Origin: VRUE01 sp033856195
GTDB taxonomy: Bacteria > Actinomycetota > Thermoleophilia > Solirubrobacterales > 70-9
Direction of reading: 5' to 3'
Assembly: GCA_033856195.1 (NCBI GenBank)
Contig: JAWVFL010000016.1
Span: 29,694-93,693, forward strand
DNA length: 64,000 nucleotides
The stretch's first letter is position 1, and every line of letters begins with the position of its first letter. Shown here piece by piece: positions 1 through 7,902 of this stretch. The translations under genes and the position numbers were made by a program. Under the pieces are notes generated by a model. It made no database searches, was not told the origin of the DNA, and saw only the letters and a list, made by a program, of their open reading frames with translations.

Positions 1-1
1 G

Positions 2-1294
2 GGTCGCTTCAGCCGCCACGAGTTCGACGTCGTCGCCGACTCGCTGCTGCGGCCGGGAGCGCTGACCGCAACCGCGTTCATCGGCTCGGTGCCGGCCGCG
101 CGGCGTGCGGCGTTCGAACGAACGCACGGCTACCCGATCCTCGAACGCGGACCGCTGGGGAACCTGACCAGAGCGCACGGCCGCAGTCACTACTTCCCGA
201 TCATCTACATAGCCGCGAGCGGCCTCACCGTGCAACCGCCGATCGGCTACGACGTCGGGTCAGACAACCTGCGCGGCTCCTATCTGCTGAAAGCGCGCGA
301 CCTCGGCAAGCCTGCCGCCACCCCGGCGATGCGGCTGCCAGTCGGCGGCACCGGGATCAACGTCTTCCGCCCGGTTTATCGCGACGGAGCGCCGACCCGC
401 ACCGTTGACGAGCGGCGCGCGGCCCTGACCGGCTTCGCCGGGGGCGCCTTCCATGTACCCGACTTGGCCGCGGCGGCGACGGCGGCGCTGCCGAACGAGG
501 TCGACGCTGCGTTGATCGAGCGAGGAAGGCCGGTCGCCGGTCCTGACCTCCCCCGGGACGAAGCCGCCACTGCCCCGATCCATATCGCCGACCGAACCTG
601 GCTGCTGGTCGTGCGGGACCCAGGACGCCCGGGCGTCGACCTGCCGGTGATGATCGCCATCGTCGGCCTCTCGCTGGCGGCGCTGCTGGCTGCTCTCGTG
701 CTGGTCTGGAGCCGCAACGAACGGATGCGGGAACTGGCGCGCCAGGCCAGTCAAGATCCGCTCACCGGGCTCAAGAACCGGCGCCGCTTCGACGAGGAGC
801 TGCGAGCGGAGCTGGCCCGCAGCCATCGCTACGGGGTCGCCGGCGCACTGCTGATGCTCGACCTCGACCACTTCAAGCGGGTCAACGACACGCTCGGACA
901 TCAGGCCGGCGACCAGGTCCTCGCCGACATCGCCGTGGCGCTGCGCGGCCGCGCCCGTGAGACCGACGTGGTTGCCCGCCTCGGTGGCGATGAGTTCGCG
1001 ATCGTGCTGCCGCGCTGCGAGCTCGACGAGGCCGAGGAGGTTGCCGCTGAGGTCGCCACCGCGATCCGGAAGCGGATCGGCGCCGAGCCCGGCGTGCCGC
1101 CGACCACCGCCAGCATCGGCATCGCTCCCTTCGGCACCGGACTCCGGCTCAGTTACGAGGCCGTGCTGGCCAGGGCGGATGCGGCGCTGTACGAGGCGAA
1201 GGGATCGGGACGCGACACGGTGCGAATCTTCGACTCGAGCACGATGGAGCCGCACCCCGCAGAGCCGAGCCCGGCCGTAGCCGAGCCGAGCTAG
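2..1294 (+). CDS. CHASE-GGDEF diguanylate cyclase (5' end outside window)
   Basis: The reading frame is open from the first bases of the window, so the gene begins upstream. The visible N-terminal part resembles the end of a CHASE sensor domain (an FxRHEFDVVA-type stretch, then a RxAFE stretch near 105-120). One membrane helix follows at about 645-710, and then a GGDEF domain with an intact GGDEF active-site motif near 983-997. An RETD I-site lies five residues before it, which in this family gives product inhibition by c-di-GMP. Likely role: membrane-bound synthesis of c-di-GMP in response to an extracytoplasmic signal. The stop overlaps the end of the convergent GH3 gene by 4 bp. Confidence 0.9.
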   Translation, partial: GRFSRHEFDVVADSLLRPGALTATAFIGSVPAARRAAFERTHGYPILERGPLGNLTRAHGRSHYFPIIYIAASGLTVQPPIGYDVGSDNLRGSYLLKARDLGKPAATPAMRLPVGGTGINVFRPVYRDGAPTRTVDERRAALTGFAGGAFHVPDLAAAATAALPNEVDAALIERGRPVAGPDLPRDEAATAPIHIADRTWLLVVRDPGRPGVDLPVMIAIVGLSLAALLAALVLVWSRNERMRELARQASQDPLTGLKNRRRFDEELRAELARSHRYGVAGALLMLDLDHFKRVNDTLGHQAGDQVLADIAVALRGRARETDVVARLGGDEFAIVLPRCELDEAEEVAAEVATAIRKRIGAEPGVPPTTASIGIAPFGTGLRLSYEAVLARADAALYEAKGSGRDTVRIFDSSTMEPHPAEPSPAVAEPS

Positions 1295-2409
1295 CCGCCT
1301 GACAGGCTGCGGCGAAGCCGCAAGACGCGGCCGACGGAGGTTTCGAATCCCGCCCGTGCGGTCGGCGTGCTGCGCAGGCGCTTCAGCAGGACCCTTGCGG
1401 CCTGGAAGGCGGCGCGATAGTCGACGAAGAGCAGCAGGTCGGTCCCGGCGGCGGTCGCAGCCAGCGCTGCCTTGGCGGGACCGCCAAAGGTGCGCACTGC
1501 GGCCGATTCCAGAGCGTCGGTGATCGAGACCCCGTCGAAGCCGACGCGGGCGCGCAGCTCGCCGCTGGCGATCTGCCTGGTGAAGGCGGCTGGCTGCCGT
1601 GAGGAAGCCGGGTAGATCGCCGTGCTCAGCATCACCATCTCGCCCCCGGCCGCGACGAAACGCCGGTAGGGCCGCTCGTCGACGGCTCGCAGCACCCGCT
1701 TCGGCAGCTCGATCCGCTGCACCGCGAAGTCGGTGTTTTCCGCCGCGGCGCCCAGGCCCGGAAAGTGCTTGGCGACAGCGGCTACGCCACCCGCCTGCAG
1801 CCCGGTGGCAAACGGCACCGCAGTGGCGCCGACCTGTGCCGCCGTTGAGCCGAAGCTCCGTTCGGTGTCGGCGATCGTGCCGCCGGGTCGGGCAACGTCG
1901 AGGACGGGGGCGAGGTCGACGTTTATACCGACGCCGCGCAGGCTGGCAGCGGTAGCCCCACCCTGCCTGCGGCTGAACACTGCGCCCGCGGCCCCCAACT
2001 GCTCGGCGGATGCGCTCGGCGGGCCGTCGAGGCGCTTCACCAGCCCGCCCTCTTGGTCGACCATGACCAGCAGCGGATCGCGCAATCCGGCGGGGCGGCG
2101 GATCGACTCGATTTCAGCGGTCAAGTGTCGCGCCGTCGCGCGGCTGGGCACGTTTTCCTCGAAGAGGATCACGCCGGCCAGATCGCCCTCGCGGATCATC
2201 TGCCGCAGCGGTGCCGGCACGGTGGTTCCAGGAAACCCGGCGACGAGACGCTCGCCCACCAGCCGCCGCGGAGAAAGCAGGGAGGCGGGGCTCGGCCGCT
2301 CGGGCGCACCGCGGTCGCCCAGCGCCGCGCCGAAGGCAAAGGCGGCGATCGCCAGTCCGCCCGCCGCCGCGGCAGCGACCCGCCGCCGTCTCGCCGTCGC
2401 CGTCCCCAC
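1291..2409 (-). CDS. Glycoside hydrolase family 3 protein (NagZ-like)
   Basis: This 372-residue protein has an N-terminal hydrophobic anchor (residues about 11-32) and a GH3 catalytic domain. The KHFPGLG motif and the SITDAL stretch carrying the likely aspartate nucleophile are visible. The family includes beta-N-acetylhexosaminidases of cell-wall recycling, but substrate cannot be fixed from sequence; the export signal suggests work outside the membrane. I chose the GTG at 2409 because a TAAGCT -10 box (minus strand, 2417-2422) sits 7 bases upstream, as expected for a leaderless mRNA. A longer frame up to 2547 would run into bioB and is unlikely. Confidence 0.82.
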   Translation of the reverse strand: MGTATARRRRVAAAAAGGLAIAAFAFGAALGDRGAPERPSPASLLSPRRLVGERLVAGFPGTTVPAPLRQMIREGDLAGVILFEENVPSRATARHLTAEIESIRRPAGLRDPLLVMVDQEGGLVKRLDGPPSASAEQLGAAGAVFSRRQGGATAASLRGVGINVDLAPVLDVARPGGTIADTERSFGSTAAQVGATAVPFATGLQAGGVAAVAKHFPGLGAAAENTDFAVQRIELPKRVLRAVDERPYRRFVAAGGEMVMLSTAIYPASSRQPAAFTRQIASGELRARVGFDGVSITDALESAAVRTFGGPAKAALAATAAGTDLLLFVDYRAAFQAARVLLKRLRSTPTARAGFETSVGRVLRLRRSLSGG

Positions 2410-2453
2410 GTGTCTGAGCTTATGCCCCCACATGGTGGTCAAACTCAGACACG
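2409..2453. promoter_or_regulatory. Inverted repeat between GH3 gene and bioB (candidate operator)
   Basis: Perfect 10-bp arms, CGTGTCTGAG (2409-2418) and CTCAGACACG (2444-2453), extend to 13 bp with one mismatch around a 19-base centre. The left arm overlaps the inferred -10 box and start codon of the GH3 gene, and the right arm ends about where the bioB -35 region would be. This fits a repressor site for one or both divergent genes. It does not match the BirA consensus I know, so the regulator is unknown. Confidence 0.5.
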
Positions 2454-2475
2454 CCCAGGCGTCCGGGGCGCTGCC

Positions 2476-2481
2476 TAGCCT
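2476..2481 (+). promoter_or_regulatory. -10 box of bioB (leaderless)
   Basis: TAGCCT lies 9 bases before the bioB ATG, with no Shine-Dalgarno sequence between them. This is the spacing expected if transcription starts at or near the start codon. Confidence 0.45.
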
Positions 2482-2490
2482 TGCGCCCGA

Positions 2491-3645
2491 ATGCCCTCCC
2501 TGATCTCTTTCGAGGAAGCGCTGGCCCTCGGCGAGCTGACCGACCACGAGGAGATCGGCGACCTCATCGAGCGTGCCTGGGCGGTCCGCCGCGAGAACTT
2601 CGGCGATTCGACCGACATGTGCTCCCTGGTCAACGCCAAGTCCGGCGGCTGTGCGGAGGACTGCGGCTTCTGCGCCCAGTCACGCTACGCGGAGGCGGAC
2701 ACGCCGATGCACGCGATGATGGAGCCGGAGCAGATCCTCGAGCACGCCAAAGCCGCAGAAGCGGCGGGCGCCCATCGCTTCTGCATGGTCACCCAGGGCC
2801 AGGGCCTCTCCAAGCGCGACTTCGAGAAAATCCTCGAGGGCGCCAAGCTCGTTGCCGAGCAGACCAACCTCAAGCGCTGCGCCTCGGTCGGCCACATGTC
2901 GACCGAGCGTGCCAAGAAGCTGCGCGAGGCCGGCATCCAACGCGTCCACCACAACGTCGAGTCGGCCCGCTCCTACTACCCGGAGGTCTCGACCACGGTC
3001 CGCTACGAGGGTCGCCTGCGCACGATCCAGGCGGTCAAGGAGGCGGGGCTGGAGACCTGCGTCGGCGGCATCCTCAACCTTGGCGAGTCACCCCGGCAGC
3101 GGGTCGAGATGGCCTTCGAGCTAACCGAGATCAACCCGACCTCGGTGCCGATCAACCTGCTCAACCCGCGCACCGGCACCAAGTTCGGCGAACGGCCGCT
3201 AATGGATGCCTGGGACGTCGTCAAGTGGGTGGCGATCTTCCGCCTGATCATCCCCGGCGCCCTCTTCCGCCTCTGCGGCGGCCGGGTCGAGAACCTCGGC
3301 GACCTGCAGCCGCTGGCGGTCAAGGCCGGGCTCAACGGCGTGATGATGGGCAACTTCCTGACCACGCTCGGCGCCGAGCCGGAGGACGACCGGGCGATGT
3401 TCGAGGAGCTTGGCCTGAACGTCGCCCGCCAGCCCGACAACGGCGCCAACCCGCGGCCGGACAACCGCGACGGCTGGCTCGACGGCGAGACGCCGGAGAC
3501 GCCGATGGACGAGCTGATCGACCACCAGGATGAGGCCAACTTCTGGGATCCCTCAACCCAGCTGCGGGTGATCAAGAAGACCAAAAGGCCTCCGGCATAT
3601 CCGACATCAGGCGCCGCCGCCTCCGCTCCCGCGCGGGCACGCTAA
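2491..3645 (+). CDS. bioB: Biotin synthase BioB
   Basis: Radical-SAM enzyme that inserts sulfur into dethiobiotin, the last step of biotin synthesis. The Cys54-x3-Cys58-x2-Cys61 motif for the radical-SAM 4Fe-4S cluster is present, followed by typical BioB blocks (HHNVESARSYYPEV; NLLNPRTGT). At 384 residues it is longer than most BioB proteins, with an Asn/Asp/Glu-rich C-terminal extension after about residue 310. First gene of a bioB-bioF-bioD cluster; bioF follows after 57 bases. The ATG is preceded by a close TAGCCT box, which suggests a leaderless transcript. Confidence 0.97.
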   Translation: MPSLISFEEALALGELTDHEEIGDLIERAWAVRRENFGDSTDMCSLVNAKSGGCAEDCGFCAQSRYAEADTPMHAMMEPEQILEHAKAAEAAGAHRFCMVTQGQGLSKRDFEKILEGAKLVAEQTNLKRCASVGHMSTERAKKLREAGIQRVHHNVESARSYYPEVSTTVRYEGRLRTIQAVKEAGLETCVGGILNLGESPRQRVEMAFELTEINPTSVPINLLNPRTGTKFGERPLMDAWDVVKWVAIFRLIIPGALFRLCGGRVENLGDLQPLAVKAGLNGVMMGNFLTTLGAEPEDDRAMFEELGLNVARQPDNGANPRPDNRDGWLDGETPETPMDELIDHQDEANFWDPSTQLRVIKKTKRPPAYPTSGAAASAPARAR

Positions 3646-3702
3646 TGACCACCGGAAGTCACGCGCCCGCGCTCCCGCGTCCGGGGGCGGCTTGGTGAAC
3701 CG

Positions 3703-4905
3703 GTGATGGATATCGCGACGCAAATCGAGGAGTTGCGAGGGCGGGGGCTCTACCGGCGGCTTCGCCTGATCGAGGGCAGGCAGGGCCCTCGCGTCACCCT
3801 CGACGGCCGCGACGTCCTGCTGCTCTGCTCCAACGACTACCTCGGCCTCGCGGCTCATCCGCGCGTGCGCGGCGCGGCGGCCGAGGCGGCGATGCATTGG
3901 GGCGCCGGGGCCGGGGCCTCGCGCCTGATCTCCGGCAACATGCAGCCACACGGTCGCCTCGAGCGCCGCATCGCCGCCTTCAAGGGGTATGAGTCGGCGC
4001 TGCTGTTCGGCTCCGGCTACCTGGCGAATACCGGCACGATCGCCGCCCTGGCCGGGCGCGGCGAGGTCGTCCTCTCCGACGAGCTCAACCACGCCAGCAT
4101 CGTCGACGGCTGCCGGCTCTCGCGGGCCGAGACCTTCGTCTACCGGCACGGCGACGTCGACCACCTCGCCTGGGGATTGCGCAAGGCGGGCGAGCGGGCC
4201 ACGCTTATCGTCACCGATGGGGTTTTCTCGATGGACGGCGACGTCGCTCCGCTGGCGGATCTGGTTGCCCTCGCTCGCCAGCACGGCTGCCGAACGATGG
4301 TCGACGAGGCCCACGCCACTGGAGCGCTCGGCCCTGGTGGGCGAGGCTCGGTTGCCGCCGCCGGCCTCAGCGGCGAGGTCGACGTGGTGATCGGAACGCT
4401 CGGCAAGGCGCTCGGCTCCTACGGCGCCTACGCCTGCGCGAACCAGGAGACGACCGACTACCTGCTCAACACGGCACGTTCCTTCGTCTTCTCGACGGCA
4501 CCGCCGCCGCCTGCGGCCGCGGCGGCAATGGCGGCGCTCGAGGTACTCGAATCGCAGCCAGAGCGGGTCGACAAGCTGGTCGCCAATGCAGCCACCCTGC
4601 GGAGATCGCTCGCTGCCGAGGGACTGGCAGTCGGCAGCTCAGACACCCAGATAGTGCCGGTCGAAGTCGGTGGCGCGGCGCCGACGATGGCGCTCTGCGA
4701 GCGGATCCTGGAGCGCGGCGTCTTTGCCCAGGGCATCCGCCCCCCAACCGTGCCGGAGGGCTCCTCGCGGCTGCGCTTCACCGTGATGTCGACCCATCGC
4801 CGCGAAGAGCTGGAGCGGGCCGCCGAGGTCGTCGGCGCCACGGCACGGGAATTGGGCCTCGCCGCGGGCGCCGCTGCCGCCGCATCGCAGGCCGTAGCCG
4901 CCTGA
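3703..4905 (+). CDS. bioF: 8-amino-7-oxononanoate synthase BioF
   Basis: PLP-dependent enzyme that condenses pimeloyl-ACP/CoA with alanine. About 400 residues, the normal length. The DEAH motif (Asp201, His204) binds the cofactor, and Lys235 in GTLGKALGSYG is the likely Schiff-base lysine. A GTG at 3703 and an ATG at 3706 are both possible starts. bioD begins 5 bases after the stop, so the two are surely co-transcribed. Confidence 0.96.
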   Translation: MMDIATQIEELRGRGLYRRLRLIEGRQGPRVTLDGRDVLLLCSNDYLGLAAHPRVRGAAAEAAMHWGAGAGASRLISGNMQPHGRLERRIAAFKGYESALLFGSGYLANTGTIAALAGRGEVVLSDELNHASIVDGCRLSRAETFVYRHGDVDHLAWGLRKAGERATLIVTDGVFSMDGDVAPLADLVALARQHGCRTMVDEAHATGALGPGGRGSVAAAGLSGEVDVVIGTLGKALGSYGAYACANQETTDYLLNTARSFVFSTAPPPPAAAAAMAALEVLESQPERVDKLVANAATLRRSLAAEGLAVGSSDTQIVPVEVGGAAPTMALCERILERGVFAQGIRPPTVPEGSSRLRFTVMSTHRREELERAAEVVGATARELGLAAGAAAAASQAVAA

Positions 4906-4910
4906 GCGCC

Positions 4911-5594
4911 TTGCGCGGCTTCTTCGTCACCGGCACCGGCACCGAGGTCGGCAAGACGGTCGTCGCCGCGGTTCTGGCCCGGGACCTGCGGCAGCAAGGG
5001 ATGAGCGTGGCCGTCTTCAAGCCGGCGGTGACCGGCCTTGACGAACCCGGAGAACCCGATCATGCGCTGTTGCGCCGCGCCGCCGAATCGAAACAGAGCG
5101 ACGAGGAGATCGCCCCCTACCGCTACGGCCCGCCTGCCTCCCCCCACCTCGCCGCCGCTCAAGCCGGTGAGGAGATCGAACCGGAGCGCCTTCTCCGAGC
5201 CGCGCGCGATGCCGCGGCTGGAGCCGAGCAGCTGGTCTGCGAGGGGGTCGGCGGCCTGCTGGTCCCGCTCGCCTGTCGAGTTGGTGGCGCTATGCGCGAC
5301 GACCTCGACAGTCCCTACCTGGTGCGCAACCTCGCGGTCGAGCTGGGGCTGCCGCTCGTCATCGCCGCGCCGCCCGGGCTCGGCACGATCAACCACACGC
5401 TGCTGACGATCGAGGCGGCGCGGACCGAGGGGCTGAGCGTTGCCAGCGTCATCCTCACGCCCTGGCCTGCCGCGCCGAGTGCGATCGAGAGGTCGAACCG
5501 CGAAACGATCGAAAGCCTGGGCGATGCGCAGGTGATGGCCCTGCCGCGGCTCGACCTCACCGCGCCGGAGAGCTGGCCCGGCCTCAGCCTCTAG
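4911..5594 (+). CDS. bioD: Dethiobiotin synthetase BioD
   Basis: ATP-dependent carboxylation and ring closure of 7,8-diaminopelargonate. The N-terminal P-loop GTGTEVGKT (residues 8-16) is typical of BioD. The 227-residue length is normal. The start is a TTG directly behind the bioF stop; no other start keeps the P-loop strand complete. The roughly 160 bases after it (5595-5754) hold no gene I can support. Confidence 0.95.
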   Translation: MRGFFVTGTGTEVGKTVVAAVLARDLRQQGMSVAVFKPAVTGLDEPGEPDHALLRRAAESKQSDEEIAPYRYGPPASPHLAAAQAGEEIEPERLLRAARDAAAGAEQLVCEGVGGLLVPLACRVGGAMRDDLDSPYLVRNLAVELGLPLVIAAPPGLGTINHTLLTIEAARTEGLSVASVILTPWPAAPSAIERSNRETIESLGDAQVMALPRLDLTAPESWPGLSL

Positions 5595-5754
5595 CTGTCG
5601 ACGCGGCGCCCGGGCGACGTCGCCCCGAGAGCATGCTGGCGTGCTTCGGCTCCCAGGCCGCGGTGTAGGCACCCGAGCGCATGTCGACGATCGTCTCCCG
5701 ACTCGTCGGGCACGCTCGCGGAGCTCCTCCGCGAAGACGAGCGTGCGCAGCTTT

Positions 5755-7257
5755 TCAGCCGGCGGGCTCGCCCGCGGCGACGATCTCACGCCCGGCGAGC
5801 TCTTCGCCGCCCGGGCTGACCGCCGCCTCCGCCGCCTCGACGCTGAGCGTGTCTCGCTTGGCGCGAATCGCCGTCGCCCCGATCACGGCGCCGAGCGCGG
5901 CGACCACGGCGCAGATGCTCATCGCTTGGCCCAGCGCATCGACGAACTGCTGCGGGCTTGCGTCGGCGAAGTTGGCGCCCCCAACCGACCCCTGGAAGAT
6001 CGCGCCGGTGACGGCGACGCCAAGGCTGCCGCCGACCATGCGGAACATCGAGAGCACGCCCGAAGCGATCCCCGCCTTGTCTACCGAGACGGCGTTCATC
6101 GCGGCGCTGGTCATCGGCGACATCGTCAGGGCGATGCCGATGCCGAGCAGCATGAAGCCGGGCAGCAGGTCGAGGTAGCTGGAGTCGACCGCGATGCCGC
6201 TGAAGCTGTAGAGCGAGGCGGCGACGATGCCCAGCCCCGCAGCGATCAGCCAGCGCGGCCCGAAGCGGTCGGCGAGCCGGCCGGCTACCGGCGCCACGCT
6301 GACGATCATCAGTGTCGAGGGCAAGAACCTGACCCCCGCCTCCAGCGGCGAGTAGCGCAGGATGTCCTGCATGTAGAGGGCGAGGAAGAAGAAGACGCCG
6401 AGCATCGAGAAGGAGACGATCAGCGCGACCACCACCGCGCCGAGGAAATTGCGGTCCGAGAAGAAGCGGAATTCGACCATCGGCACCTTGACCCGCAGCT
6501 CGACCGCAACGAAGGCCGCCATGCCGACCGCGGCACCGACCAGCAGGGCGACGATCTCGGTCGATCCCCAGCCCCATTCATTGCCCTCGACCAAGGCGAG
6601 GATCAGCGCCGTGAGGGCGCCGGTGAGCAGGGCGACGCCGGCGTAGTCGACCTCGCGGCCGACGGTGTTGTCGCGCGACTCGCGCACCGCAAACAGCGAA
6701 GCGGCGACGGCGCCGATCGCGACCGGGATGTTGAGGTAGAAGATCGCCCGCCAGCTGACGTGCTCGGTGAGGGCACCTCCAACCACAGGGCCGACCGCGA
6801 GCGCCAGGGCCGAGACACCGGCCCACATGCCCATCGCCTTGCCGCGCTCTGAGGCAGGGAAGGCGTCGGTGATGATCGAGAGCGTCGCCGGCATCATCAG
6901 CGCCGCGCCGACGCCCTGCACGACCCGGCTGATCACCAGGTCGGTCGAGTTGGCGGCCAGGCCGGCGGTCGCCGAGGAGAGGGCGAAGATGACGACGCCG
7001 AAGAGGAACATGCGGCGGCGGCCGAAGATGTCACCGAGCCGCCCGCCGGTGGCAAGCAGCACGGCGAAGGAGAGCGTGTAGCCGTTGATCGTCCACTCCA
7101 GGCCGGAGATCGAAGCGTGCAGGTCGCGCTGGATCGACGGCAGGGCGACGTTGACCACCGTGTTGTCGAGCATGATCATGAACAGCGCGAAGCACATCGC
7201 TCCGAGCGTCCACCACTTGCGGTTGTCGTCGGTGATCAGGTGGCGGTAACGGGTCAA
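5755..7257 (-). CDS. MFS transporter, DHA2 (14-helix, EmrB/QacA) type
   Basis: A 500-residue proton-driven drug/metabolite exporter of the DHA2 family. Hydrophobic segments cover the protein, with the N-terminal block MLDNTVVNVALP and the GGRLGDIFGRRR loop that typify EmrB/QacA proteins. It starts with a TTG overlapping the TGA stop of the MarR gene (TTGA), so it is translationally coupled to its probable regulator. Substrate unknown. Lying between bioD and bioA it could be unrelated to biotin or could export a related compound; the sequence does not decide. Confidence 0.9.
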   Translation of the reverse strand: MTRYRHLITDDNRKWWTLGAMCFALFMIMLDNTVVNVALPSIQRDLHASISGLEWTINGYTLSFAVLLATGGRLGDIFGRRRMFLFGVVIFALSSATAGLAANSTDLVISRVVQGVGAALMMPATLSIITDAFPASERGKAMGMWAGVSALALAVGPVVGGALTEHVSWRAIFYLNIPVAIGAVAASLFAVRESRDNTVGREVDYAGVALLTGALTALILALVEGNEWGWGSTEIVALLVGAAVGMAAFVAVELRVKVPMVEFRFFSDRNFLGAVVVALIVSFSMLGVFFFLALYMQDILRYSPLEAGVRFLPSTLMIVSVAPVAGRLADRFGPRWLIAAGLGIVAASLYSFSGIAVDSSYLDLLPGFMLLGIGIALTMSPMTSAAMNAVSVDKAGIASGVLSMFRMVGGSLGVAVTGAIFQGSVGGANFADASPQQFVDALGQAMSICAVVAALGAVIGATAIRAKRDTLSVEAAEAAVSPGGEELAGREIVAAGEPAG

Positions 7258-7793
7258 GCTGGTCCTACCTCCTTCAGGTGTTCGAAAGCCTCGGCGATGT
7301 CATCGCGGTCCATCAGCGAGTCGACGGCGACATCGAGCTTGCGGCGCTGCGCAGCCGTGAGGCTGGCGGCAAACGTCTCCATCCCGGCCTGGCGCACGAC
7401 GACGAGGGTGTCGACGAGCTTCTTGCCCTTGGCGGTGATCGCGACACGGCGCACGCGGCGGTCCTCGCGATCCTCGACGCGGCTGGCGAGCCGCTTGCGG
7501 ACCAGGCCGTCGACCGCCCTGCTCATCGAGGGAACCGAGACGCCGAGCGCATCGGCCAGCTCGCTCACCTGCCGGGCCTCGGTCGCCTCACCCAGCCCGC
7601 CCAGCTCCAGCAGGGCCTTCGACTGGGTCATCGAGAGGCCGCTCTCCTCGATCACCCGCAGCACGTTGCCGCGGTCATAGAGGAAGAGGTGGCGCAGCAG
7701 GGCGCTGATCCGTGCCGCGGTGTCCTGGGCCTCGGCGCTGACATCCGGAGTACTGACCTCGTCAACAAGTGCCGCTATGTCGCTCGCTTGCAT
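7254..7793 (-). CDS. MarR-family transcriptional regulator
   Basis: A 179-residue winged-helix protein with the MarR signature: a helix-turn-helix around VSELADALGVSVPSMSRAVDGL followed by a wing rich in Arg/Asp (VEDREDRRVRRVAIT). I chose the ATG at 7793 because the stretch upstream contains the palindromic operator (7813-7844) and does not look coding. It is first in a two-gene operon with the MFS exporter, the usual arrangement of a MarR repressor relieved by the exported compound. Confidence 0.9.
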   Translation of the reverse strand: MQASDIAALVDEVSTPDVSAEAQDTAARISALLRHLFLYDRGNVLRVIEESGLSMTQSKALLELGGLGEATEARQVSELADALGVSVPSMSRAVDGLVRKRLASRVEDREDRRVRRVAITAKGKKLVDTLVVVRQAGMETFAASLTAAQRRKLDVAVDSLMDRDDIAEAFEHLKEVGPA

Positions 7794-7812
7794 GTTGCCA
7801 ACAGTTGCAGAT

Positions 7813-7844
7813 GAACAACTATTTCTCAAATGGAATAGTTGTTC
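7813..7844. promoter_or_regulatory. Palindromic operator, MarR/bioA divergent region
   Basis: Perfect 11-bp inverted repeat, GAACAACTATT and AATAGTTGTTC, separated by 10 bases. It lies 20 bases upstream of the MarR start and about 45 bases upstream of the bioA -10 box. It is much more AT-rich than its surroundings. The TTGTT/AACAA half-sites are of the kind MarR proteins bind. It could control both the MarR-MFS operon and bioA. Confidence 0.7.
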
Positions 7845-7888
7845 GTGTGATGAGAATCACGCTGCGAACGTTCCGCCGGGGCCGGGTC

Positions 7889-7894
7889 TAGTCT
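7889..7894 (+). promoter_or_regulatory. -10 box of bioA (leaderless)
   Basis: TAGTCT lies 8 bases before the GTG start at 7903. There is no ribosome-binding site between them, so a leaderless transcript is likely. Confidence 0.45.
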
Positions 7895-7902
7895 CGGCTC
7901 CG

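Noticed and set aside
5595..5754. Possible gene remnant between bioD and the MFS gene (minus strand, a stretch reading MRSGAYTAAWEPKHASML)
   Set aside because: Only short frames in changing phases, no recognisable family, so a remnant cannot be supported.
7720..7902. Longer N-terminus for BioA
   Set aside because: It would read through the MarR operator and encode Cys/Ser-rich sequence not seen in BioA; the conserved HVWHPFTQ block starts just after GTG 7903.
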